DNA from: Bacteroidota bacterium
GTDB lineage: Bacteria; Bacteroidota; Bacteroidia; Cytophagales; Cyclobacteriaceae
Direction of reading: 5' to 3'
DNA length: 49,890 nucleotides
Assembly (NCBI GenBank): GCA_016866385.1
Contig: VGMU01000015.1
Location: forward strand, 1 to 49,890
This document shows positions 43,020 to 49,890 of the stretch, piece after piece (positions within the stretch are counted from its first letter, which is position 1; every line of letters begins with the position of its first letter). Both the position numbers and the translations under genes were made by a program. Below the pieces are notes generated by a model. It was not told the DNA's origin. It did no database searches and saw only the letters and a program-made list of their open reading frames with translations.

Positions 43020-43655
43020 TTAAGGGGCAAGGCGCGTAATTTTCCAGGACCCATTAGACAGGTATTCGTATTGAATACGATCATGAAGACGACTTGGTCT
43101 TCCTTGCCAAAATTCCAATCGATTGGGAATTAATTGAAAACCACCCCAATGGGAGGGTCTTTTCATTTTTTGATTCAAAAATTGCTTTTCCATTCTAAGC
43201 TGTTGTTGTTCGAGTTCCTCCCTAGAGCCTATGACTTGACTTTGAGGAGATGCCCAAGCTCCCAGTTGGGAGGAATAGGGTCTAGATAAAAAATACGTAT
43301 CGGAGGCTTCTTCACTGATTTTTGATACTTCTCCTACAATCCTAATTTGCCGTTCTATTTCAGGCCAAAAAAAAGTTAATGCAGCTTTGGGATGTTTTTC
43401 AAGTTCATTTCCCTTGGCACTTTGGTAATTGGTGAAAAACACAAAGCCCTGATCCACTCCTTTGAGCAACACTATTCTAGCATTGGGAAAGCCATCACTT
43501 CCTATCGTAGAAAGGCACATGGCCGTGGCCTCGGATACCTCGGCTTCTAGGGCTTGTTGCATCCAAGTATGAAACAGCTGAATAGGGTCTTTGGGTACCT
43601 CAGCACTATCTAGGGATCTTAGTGTATAATCTTTTCGAATATCGGCTAGTTTCAT
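43020..43655 (-). CDS. pdxH: Pyridoxine/pyridoxamine 5'-phosphate oxidase
   Basis: FMN enzyme that oxidises PNP or PMP to pyridoxal 5'-phosphate. The 211 residues include DPIQLFHTWMQQALEAEV, FPNARIVLLKGVDQGFVFFTNYQSAKG, PSHWGGFQLIP and the terminal EFWQGRPSRLHDRIQYEY with substrate-binding RLHDR. Monocistronic and convergent with bshB1. Confidence 0.97.
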   Translation of the reverse strand: MKLADIRKDYTLRSLDSAEVPKDPIQLFHTWMQQALEAEVSEATAMCLSTIGSDGFPNARIVLLKGVDQGFVFFTNYQSAKGNELEKHPKAALTFFWPEIERQIRIVGEVSKISEEASDTYFLSRPYSSQLGAWASPQSQVIGSREELEQQQLRMEKQFLNQKMKRPSHWGGFQLIPNRLEFWQGRPSRLHDRIQYEYLSNGSWKITRLAP

Positions 43656-43749
43656 AAAATGAAGGAATAGATTAAAGTGAGGTAGAGGGAGTTGTAGATC
43701 TTGTATTTTTAAAATTAAAACTTAATTTTTAGAAAAATTTTTTTTCCTC

Positions 43750-44319
43750 ATGTCTCACGATTCTAATTCTTTGCTAAAGCCTGGAAATCTCTTGCTTTCC
43801 GCCCCTTTTTTGCAAGATGAAAATTTTGTACGATCGGTTATTCTAGTTTGTGAGCACTTGGATACGGGTAGTTTTGGATTGGTAGTCAACAAACCTTCCA
43901 TCCTTACTCTGGGTGATTTGGTCAATGAATTAGCTTTTGTCGATGCAGAAGTTTTTGTGGGGGGTCCTGTAGAACAAAATACCTTGCATTTTATCTATTT
44001 CGGAGAAAAGCGAATAGAGGGCAGTGTATCCCTAGGCAAGGCTCTATGGTGGGGAGGAGAATTTGACCAATTGGTAAACCTTTTGAAAAATCAAGAGTTA
44101 GAAGCAAATCAGGTGAGGTTTTTTATGGGTTATAGTGGATGGGAGTCGGGGCAATTGGAAAGTGAAATAGAGCAGGAGACCTGGATCATCAGCCAGGAAA
44201 ACTTGGATTTGCCAGCTTTGCACTTTGAGTCTGAAAAAATTTGGAAACACTTTATGAAAAATATGGGTGGGGTTTATCGAGAGCAAGCAAATTATCCCTT
44301 AGATCCACGATTAAATTAG
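43750..44319 (+). CDS. YqgE/AlgH family protein
   Basis: Cytosolic protein of 189 residues with the DUF179 landmarks LLKPGNLLLSAPFLQDENFVRSVIL, GSFGLVVNKPS, VFVGGPVEQNTLHFI and MGYSGWESGQLESEI. The family is widely conserved but of unclear function, with links proposed to regulation in Pseudomonas. It precedes the DUF349 gene, which has its own -7 box just after this stop. Confidence 0.93.
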   Translation: MSHDSNSLLKPGNLLLSAPFLQDENFVRSVILVCEHLDTGSFGLVVNKPSILTLGDLVNELAFVDAEVFVGGPVEQNTLHFIYFGEKRIEGSVSLGKALWWGGEFDQLVNLLKNQELEANQVRFFMGYSGWESGQLESEIEQETWIISQENLDLPALHFESEKIWKHFMKNMGGVYREQANYPLDPRLN

Positions 44320-44329
44320 GCAAATTACC

Positions 44330-44337
44330 TACCTTTG
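44330..44337 (+). promoter_or_regulatory. -7 promoter box (TACCTTTG) for the DUF349 gene
   Basis: Exact TAnnTTTG match ten bases after the yqgE stop and 30 bases before the ATG at 44367, supporting that start over longer in-frame options. Confidence 0.5.
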
Positions 44338-44366
44338 AGCAAATTAAGTCAAGTAGTATAGATTTT

Positions 44367-46364
44367 ATGGCTAAGAAAAGTAGTGAACTGTCCGAAGAGG
44401 ACAAGGTGACCACAACTCCCAAAAAAGGAGTGAAGGGTAAAAAAAGTACGAAGGAACCTGAAAGCATTCAGGAGGAAGTCTCCCCTGTGGCGGATGTGCT
44501 AGACCTAGAAGCGGTTCCTCCTAAACCTAAACGGACCAAGAAAGCAGTGGTGAAGAGCGAGGACGTTGAGGTTCAAGTTTCCAGTACGATCAATGAAATT
44601 ATTAGTTTGACTGAAGATTCAGATTCTGCATCTGATTATATTAAAGATCAGGTAGTTATAGATATATCAGGTTTAAATAAAACTCAGCTACTTGATTTAG
44701 TAAAAGAAAAGTTAGCTCTTGGCATTTCCTCTCAGCTTGATAAGGTTATTCAAGAAATAAAGGTAGCCTTTGACCAATGTGTAGGCAAAGAAAAGGAGGC
44801 TGCCTTGCAGCAATTTTTAGCAGATGGGGGTGTAGCTGATGATTTTTCATACCGTCCTCAAGAGGAGGAAAAAGAATTTAATGCGCTAATAAATGAGTTT
44901 CGTCGTCAGCTGTATTCTTTGAGAAAAGATGCAGAAAAGCAAAAGGAAAAAAATTTACAGGCGAAAACAGAGCTTTTAAATAAACTTCGGGTTTTAGTAG
45001 ACGGAGAAGAGACCAACTCCAGCATTCATGTAGTAAAGGCCATACAAGAGAATTGGAAGGCTATTGGTGCAGTGCCTGCTTCTCAAAGTAAAGCTCTTTG
45101 GGCGAGTTTTAATGCCCTTATGGATCGCTATTATGACAATAGAAGTATCTACTTTGAGCTAAAAGAATTAGATAGAAAAAAGAATCTTGAAAGCAAGGTA
45201 GAGCTGTGCGAAAAGGCGGAGGCTTTAAGTGGTCAAGCAGAGTTAAGAGATGCTATACGCTTACTCAATGATCTTCATGAGGAATTTAAGCATATAGGTC
45301 CCGTTCCTAGGGAAGAACAAGAAGCTCTTTGGCAGCGATTTAAGGCAGCTTCTGACAACATCTATGATCGTAGGAAAGATTATTTTGATGGACAAAAAGA
45401 AGTATTCAAAAAGAATTTAGAAGAGAAGGAAGCTTTGATTATTCAATTGAATTCATATGGTGGGTTTAAGGCGGATAGAATAAAGGATTGGAATTTAAAA
45501 ACTAAAGAAATCCTAGAAATTCAGAAGGCTTGGGAGAAAATAGGACCTATACCTAAGGAATCTGGTAAAGAAATAAATAAATCCTTTTGGGCTGCATTTA
45601 AGCAGTTTTTCCACAATAAAAACTTGTTTTTCAAAGAGCTCGATGAAATCCGGGCTAGTAATTTGAAGAAAGCAGAAGAACTAATCGCTAAAGCAGAAGA
45701 GTTGAAAGAAAATACCAATTGGCAGGGTACAGCGAATCAATTGGTCAAGTTGCAGCAGGAATGGAAAAATTTGGGTCCTACGCCTGAAAAGAATAGAGAT
45801 GCATTGTACAAAAGATTCAAAGAAGCTTGTGATACCTTTTTTGAAAACCGTCGAAATTCATCGAAAGAAGCAGATTCTGAATATGAGCAAAATCTCAAGA
45901 AAAAACAGGGAATAATAGATTCTATATCTGCATCTACAAAATCCGGAAAGGATTTGAGTGAAGAAGCCTTGAGTAGCATGGTTGTTGAGTTTAATGCTAC
46001 AGGATTTGTGCCCCGGAAGTTTATTAAGGAGATACAAAGCCAGTTTAAAGGAGCAGTAGAGGAGTACTTGGAAAAATTAGGAAGTTCAGGGGTAAATAGG
46101 GAAGATTTCCTTTTCAGACAAAATTTGAATCGAATTCAATCTGATCCAAATTCTGTAAAAACCTTCAACAAGAAGGAGCACGGCATTCGGAAGCAAATTT
46201 CAGATTTGGAGAATAGCATTACCCTTTGGAGAAATAATTTAGAGTTTTTTGCTGCGTCAAAGACGGCGGATAAGCTTAAAGATCAGTTTGAAGTCAAGAT
46301 CCAAAAGGCAGAAGAAGAGATCGATAAGCTCAAAAAGAAACTTACCATACTGAAGGAATTCTAA
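44367..46364 (+). CDS. DUF349 repeat protein
   Basis: Helical, highly charged cytosolic protein of 665 residues. After a Lys/Glu/Pro-rich disordered N-terminus (MAKKSSELSEEDK and on) come at least four DUF349 repeats, marked by NWKAIGAVP, EFKHIGPVP, AWEKIGPIP and EWKNLGPTP, each followed by LW..F or similar and a long coiled segment. The C-terminus is coiled coil (QISDLENSITLWRNNLEFFA). No enzyme motif. The family has no established role. The in-frame extension to 44241 overlaps yqgE and is not used here because the ATG at 44367 fits the promoter box. Confidence 0.88.
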   Translation: MAKKSSELSEEDKVTTTPKKGVKGKKSTKEPESIQEEVSPVADVLDLEAVPPKPKRTKKAVVKSEDVEVQVSSTINEIISLTEDSDSASDYIKDQVVIDISGLNKTQLLDLVKEKLALGISSQLDKVIQEIKVAFDQCVGKEKEAALQQFLADGGVADDFSYRPQEEEKEFNALINEFRRQLYSLRKDAEKQKEKNLQAKTELLNKLRVLVDGEETNSSIHVVKAIQENWKAIGAVPASQSKALWASFNALMDRYYDNRSIYFELKELDRKKNLESKVELCEKAEALSGQAELRDAIRLLNDLHEEFKHIGPVPREEQEALWQRFKAASDNIYDRRKDYFDGQKEVFKKNLEEKEALIIQLNSYGGFKADRIKDWNLKTKEILEIQKAWEKIGPIPKESGKEINKSFWAAFKQFFHNKNLFFKELDEIRASNLKKAEELIAKAEELKENTNWQGTANQLVKLQQEWKNLGPTPEKNRDALYKRFKEACDTFFENRRNSSKEADSEYEQNLKKKQGIIDSISASTKSGKDLSEEALSSMVVEFNATGFVPRKFIKEIQSQFKGAVEEYLEKLGSSGVNREDFLFRQNLNRIQSDPNSVKTFNKKEHGIRKQISDLENSITLWRNNLEFFAASKTADKLKDQFEVKIQKAEEEIDKLKKKLTILKEF

Positions 46365-46397
46365 GGAAGCACTAGTGAAAAAAATATACAAGGTAGG

Positions 46398-46428
46398 TTG
46401 TACCAAAAGCCCTTTCCTTCTATATTTG
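46398..46428 (+). promoter_or_regulatory. Promoter of tRNA-Thr (TTG-20-TATATTTG)
   Basis: TTG at 46398-46400, a 20-base spacer and TATATTTG at 46421-46428 give both Bacteroidota promoter elements, 15 bases before the tRNA 5' end. The best-formed promoter in the window. Confidence 0.8.
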
Positions 46429-46443
46429 CAGCACCTTAAAAAA

Positions 46444-46516
<73 letters not shown>

Positions 46517-46527
46517 CATCAAGGATA

Positions 46528-46560
46528 AAGGAGTTACAGGCATGTAACTTCTTTTTTTTT
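46528..46560 (+). terminator. Intrinsic terminator after tRNA-Thr
   Basis: AAGGAGTTACA, loop GGCA or shorter, TGTAACTTCTT then a long T run; about 11 pairs with one G-T, 12 bases after the tRNA. Confidence 0.9.
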
Positions 46561-46627
46561 TGCTAAAAGCCCATGTCATCATGCATGATTCCCCTAGCTC
46601 CTTGGCTAAAGTAAATTTGAAGGCATT

Positions 46628-48220
46628 TTACCTTCCCAATAACATGGTTCGTGTAAGTTGCAGGGATTGGTTTTGTAAGCGGGCATAGTAAATACCGGGA
46701 GCATAACCTTCGTTTTCAAAGGTAATTTTGTGGGTGCCGGCTGAGACCTCAGCATCTATCAAGGTTTTGATGAGTTTGCCTTCGGTATTGAATATTTGGA
46801 TTAGGGTATGACCTCCAAGACTTTCGTAAGAAAGGGTGGTAGAGGATTGAAAAGGATTGGGGTAATTGGTAAGCAAGAGTTTATTATCCAGGTTTGGAGG
46901 TAGGTCAGGATTACTCGAAAGGCAAGGGGCTGATTTTTTGACCACTTGGAGTGACTGGTAATTCTTTAGCATCACGTTTTGCAAAATGGTATCCGGAACG
47001 CAAAACCACTGCTTTAGCAGAGAAGCGTACACCGATCTAAAGTCATATTGCATAGGAATATTGTCGGAGGCAGAGGCAATCAGTGGGATTTCTGGACTAT
47101 ACCCTAGCACTTCATTTTGAGCGTAATGCCCAAACACAAAGAGGGGTGCTGCTGCCCCATGATCTGTACCTACACTGCCGTTTGACTTGATACGTCGACC
47201 AAATTCAGAGAAGGTCATACCTATTACTCTTTTGTGTGCATTTAGATAAGTTAAATCATCCATAAAAGCCTTGATTCCATCAGATACTCTTTTCAGCAGC
47301 AAGGCATGGGTGCCGGTTTCCTTAGCAGAAGCGACTACCTGCTGGGCATGGGTGTCAAAACCACCCAAGCTCACCATATAAATTCTTGTTTTTAATCCTC
47401 CGGCAATGAGTCGCGCAACTATTTTCAATTGTTCAGCCAAACTATTTCCCGTGGGATACCCAGAAAACTGTTTAGTCACTTTGGCAGCAGCATTCCTTAT
47501 CACGGTGCCATATTGCTGGGTTTGCTGTGCCACCTGCCGAATGTAGGTCAATTCTTTTCCTCCTCTGCCTGGAGGTGCAGTGCCTTGTATTCCGTTGATC
47601 AAATTGTAAAAATTGACGGGATCCGTGATGGCCATGCCCATATTGACCGATGGACCTTGCATGGCTGGTGAAACGAAGGAACCAATCTGAATGGCCAAAG
47701 GATCAGGCATCACTGCATTGGGGTATCCTGTGGGATATCCTTGGTATTCTTCAGCCAAATACCTTCCTGTCCAACCTGAATTGAGGTATTGATTCGAATC
47801 TGATCCACTCATCCAAATGTCTGTGGCCCGAAAATGAGAGAAATTAGGTTGAGGATAGCCTACCGATTGGATAACTTGAAGTTTCTCTTCGTTAAATAAG
47901 GTCTGTAATCCTACCATGGAGGGGTGAAAACCTGAAGTCCCACCACCACTAAGCTTGAGGATTTTATTTCTTGGGATAAGGATATTGGAGCGGGCATTGG
48001 CCAGATTGTCGTATTGGTCAAAGGGAATCACCGTATTTAATCCATCGTTGCCTCCATTGAGCTGAATAAGGACCAAGACATGATCTGTTTCCGTAGGGGC
48101 TTGGGTCAATGCGGAAACCAAGGGGGATTCAGCGAAGGCTTTGAGGGTAAACCCGTTGATCAAGGAAGGTAAAACGATACCAGCTGGGCCCAAATTGCGC
48201 AAAAATTCCCTTCTTTTCAT
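46628..48220 (-). CDS. DUF1501 family protein with Tat signal and T9SS sorting tail
   Basis: Exported protein of 530 residues in the DUF1501 (sulfatase-like/alkaline-phosphatase-related) family. A twin-arginine signal (KRREFLRNLGPAG) is followed by the DUF1501 body with LIQLNGGNDGLNTVIPFDQY, GGFDTHAQQV and FSEFGRRIKSNGSVGTDHGAAAPLFVFG. The last 80 or so residues (NYPNPFQSSTTLSY to LQLTRTMLLGR) are a type A type-IX-secretion sorting domain. So the protein may cross the inner membrane by Tat and the outer membrane by T9SS. It overlaps the upstream DUF1800 gene by ATGA, the usual pairing. The substrate is unknown. Confidence 0.93.
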   Translation of the reverse strand: MKRREFLRNLGPAGIVLPSLINGFTLKAFAESPLVSALTQAPTETDHVLVLIQLNGGNDGLNTVIPFDQYDNLANARSNILIPRNKILKLSGGGTSGFHPSMVGLQTLFNEEKLQVIQSVGYPQPNFSHFRATDIWMSGSDSNQYLNSGWTGRYLAEEYQGYPTGYPNAVMPDPLAIQIGSFVSPAMQGPSVNMGMAITDPVNFYNLINGIQGTAPPGRGGKELTYIRQVAQQTQQYGTVIRNAAAKVTKQFSGYPTGNSLAEQLKIVARLIAGGLKTRIYMVSLGGFDTHAQQVVASAKETGTHALLLKRVSDGIKAFMDDLTYLNAHKRVIGMTFSEFGRRIKSNGSVGTDHGAAAPLFVFGHYAQNEVLGYSPEIPLIASASDNIPMQYDFRSVYASLLKQWFCVPDTILQNVMLKNYQSLQVVKKSAPCLSSNPDLPPNLDNKLLLTNYPNPFQSSTTLSYESLGGHTLIQIFNTEGKLIKTLIDAEVSAGTHKITFENEGYAPGIYYARLQNQSLQLTRTMLLGR

Positions 48221-49806
48221 GACAACTGGTATTCTGGCAGGTTCAACAAATACTTAAATAAGGAAGTGAGTCTATTCAAGACTAAATTTCTAGCTACCAG
48301 GTTGGTAGGATTTGCCAAGTAGCCGTTCCAAGCATCTGTCCAATAGCTATCAGAAGATTGCCCTGACAAAAGAATGCTCTTCAAAAATTGTATGACTTCT
48401 AAAGGGAATGCAATAGCACAGAGGTTTTCTGTTGCCTCTTGAATAAGCAGGTTGGGATTTTCTGGATTTTTCATCTTCCCTACATAAATCAAGAGATCCA
48501 CTCCCAATTTAAATCCATTCCTCGTGTATCCCGTGGTAATCAAGGTATCGGTCAATTGATTTCGCCTAGGTAGGGTATCGGAATTGATCCAAAGTTCATG
48601 AAATTGGGGTTCTTGGTAATAGGCGGGCCAACCCGAAACACTGGGAGGATCTCCTATATTTTGTTGCATGTTTGCCGCTTGAACTCTTAGGTAATCCTGC
48701 ATGAGGTACTGGGTAGCCAGATTACTGGAAGGTGGAAAAACAATTCCAAATTCTTTACAAAATCCAACTACATAATCTATAGGACTTTTGATCAACCCTG
48801 CACGGTTTACAGGATCAAAAAAGTGCTCGCTACTGAATAAAGCTTTCAGCACAGGTTTGATTTCAAATCCAGAGGATCTAAAAATACTGGCCAGAGGCTG
48901 TATCACGTTTGCTTCCGTGGCGGCGTCGATTTCATAGTACACAAAAAATCTATACAATTTCCTACAGAGATAGGCTGCTGTTTCCTCTTGGAGAAATAGC
49001 ATGTCTATGAGCTCATCGGTTTCAGTGGCTCCTGCGGCCCCTGCTTTTCCTACTATCACTTTGTTGTTGTAATAGGAAGAAAATTGCTTGTTTCCCGTAT
49101 CGTGTCGCGTGGGATCAAAGGAAGAAGAAATGCTTGCGGCATTGACCACATATCCTGTCAAGATCCTAGCGGCTGCTTTTACGTCTGCTTCTGTGTATTG
49201 CACCTTGGGGCCTTTTCCTAAGGTAAAGAGTTCCTGGAGCTCTCTGGCATAATTTTCATCAGGAGAAGTTTTGGTATTCAAAAATCCATTCAAGTACCTC
49301 AGCATGGCCGGGTCACGAGTGACCTCCTTTACCATTTCCTTAAAATTTCCCAAGGCATATTTTCGCAATACGTTGTGGTGCTTGTACACGTAACGCGCAT
49401 CAGCAATATCCTGAGTTTCGGTGGCAAAGTGATTGTGCCAAAACAAAATCATTTTTTCATGAATGGAAGTGCTTTGGTTTAGCACTTGGCCTATCCACCA
49501 GGATTTATAGGAAGTAGTCCTTAAGCCGTTGGTAGTCCCATCGTAGGGAGCATTAACCCAGGTTTGTCCAAAGGGAACGCTGGGGTCTGGAAGACTAGTT
49601 GTACCGTAATTATTGAGAGGAGGTGTGGGATTGCCCCCTGCTGTCAACAGAAGATCTAGGATTTCGCTGAGGGATTTGCCTAAAAATAAAGCAATTTCTT
49701 TTTGAGTAAAGCCAAAGAGGACGCGGCGCAATAAATGCCTGAGTTGCAAATCTGTTAAGGTCTGGACTTGGGGCTGAATACCAGTTGTCGTTCGAGTATT
49801 GCGCAT
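48217..49806 (-). CDS. DUF1800 family protein
   Basis: Protein of 529 residues with the DUF1800 landmarks: LLRRVLFGFTQKEI near the N-terminus, KMILFWHNHFATETQDI, YARELQELFTLGKGPKVQYTEADVKAAARILTGY, AAYLCRKLYRFFVYYEID and PPSVSGWPAYYQEPQFHELWI. No typical signal peptide is visible, which is unusual given that its partner is exported. DUF1800 and DUF1501 genes commonly occur as a pair; their function is not established. It is the first gene of the pair, with no exact promoter box upstream within the window. Confidence 0.92.
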   Translation of the reverse strand: MRNTRTTTGIQPQVQTLTDLQLRHLLRRVLFGFTQKEIALFLGKSLSEILDLLLTAGGNPTPPLNNYGTTSLPDPSVPFGQTWVNAPYDGTTNGLRTTSYKSWWIGQVLNQSTSIHEKMILFWHNHFATETQDIADARYVYKHHNVLRKYALGNFKEMVKEVTRDPAMLRYLNGFLNTKTSPDENYARELQELFTLGKGPKVQYTEADVKAAARILTGYVVNAASISSSFDPTRHDTGNKQFSSYYNNKVIVGKAGAAGATETDELIDMLFLQEETAAYLCRKLYRFFVYYEIDAATEANVIQPLASIFRSSGFEIKPVLKALFSSEHFFDPVNRAGLIKSPIDYVVGFCKEFGIVFPPSSNLATQYLMQDYLRVQAANMQQNIGDPPSVSGWPAYYQEPQFHELWINSDTLPRRNQLTDTLITTGYTRNGFKLGVDLLIYVGKMKNPENPNLLIQEATENLCAIAFPLEVIQFLKSILLSGQSSDSYWTDAWNGYLANPTNLVARNLVLNRLTSLFKYLLNLPEYQLS

Positions 49807-49890
49807 GCTGAACTGTAATAGTTGTATGTCGTCAAAGAAAGTGGACAGTTTAGTTGTAGAGGGTTTCGTTGTTTAAATGTAGGATTTTTT

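Overview
The window reads as a chromosomal segment of a Bacteroidota bacterium, most likely order Cytophagales near Cyclobacteriaceae/Algoriphagus; this placement is inferred from gene content, not from a search. Supporting signs are TAnnTTTG-type -7 promoter boxes, few recognisable Shine-Dalgarno sequences, a short 287-residue primary sigma factor, a type IX secretion sorting tail, DUF5686 and DUF349 proteins, a DUF1800/DUF1501 pair, and the bacillithiol enzyme BshB1. Most genes are housekeeping and tightly packed; accessory or decayed DNA lies near 5.1-7.8 kb, 14.0-14.9 kb and 33.8-34.0 kb.

Layout. 1-2.4 kb (minus): ROK glucokinase, glucose-6-phosphate dehydrogenase and the start of 6-phosphogluconolactonase, the entry to the oxidative pentose phosphate pathway. 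2.5-5.1 kb: secreted serine hydrolase and a membrane acyltransferase whose 3' end carries a heptamer repeat. 5.1-7.8 kb: AT-rich accessory stretch with a GH30 glycosidase, a possible Met/Pro-repeat microprotein overlapping a small exported Cys-rich protein, a DUF6371-like fragment and a possible 35-residue membrane peptide. 7.8-13.9 kb: sugar-acid cluster (GntP permease; on the opposite strand a lipoprotein cytochrome-c dehydrogenase, a Tat-exported TIM-barrel isomerase and an SDR). 14.0-14.9 kb: scar with the first codons of a DEAD-box helicase and an excisionase-like gene beside the 3' end of mnmE. 14.9-21.3 kb (minus): seven-gene, mostly overlapping run of a DtxR-type regulator, a Tro/Znu-type metal ABC transporter, a thioredoxin-like protein and mnmE, behind a promoter containing a perfect palindrome.

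21.8-30.3 kb: dapD with a TPR lipoprotein, an exported seven-CxxC protein, a BaiN-like flavoprotein, a YheT-like hydrolase, L-2-hydroxyglutarate oxidase and a DUF5686 outer-membrane protein. 30.4-33.7 kb: thrS-infC-rpmI-rplT, with infC lacking any ATG start. Then a GIY-YIG pseudogene and tRNA-Met(CAT). 34.3-42.3 kb: START-like protein, LptF/LptG-type permease, rpsO, pnp, rpoD, trxB and an M23/LysM peptidase. 42.3-46.5 kb: bshB1 converging on pdxH, YqgE, a DUF349 protein and tRNA-Thr(TGT). 46.6-49.8 kb (minus): DUF1800 and DUF1501 genes overlapping by four bases.

No CRISPR array, prophage, complete insertion sequence, rRNA or clear defence system was seen. The strongest leads are the metal operon with a DtxR sensor domain fused to a permease, the scar at the mnmE 3' end, and the (M-x-P)n microprotein candidate.
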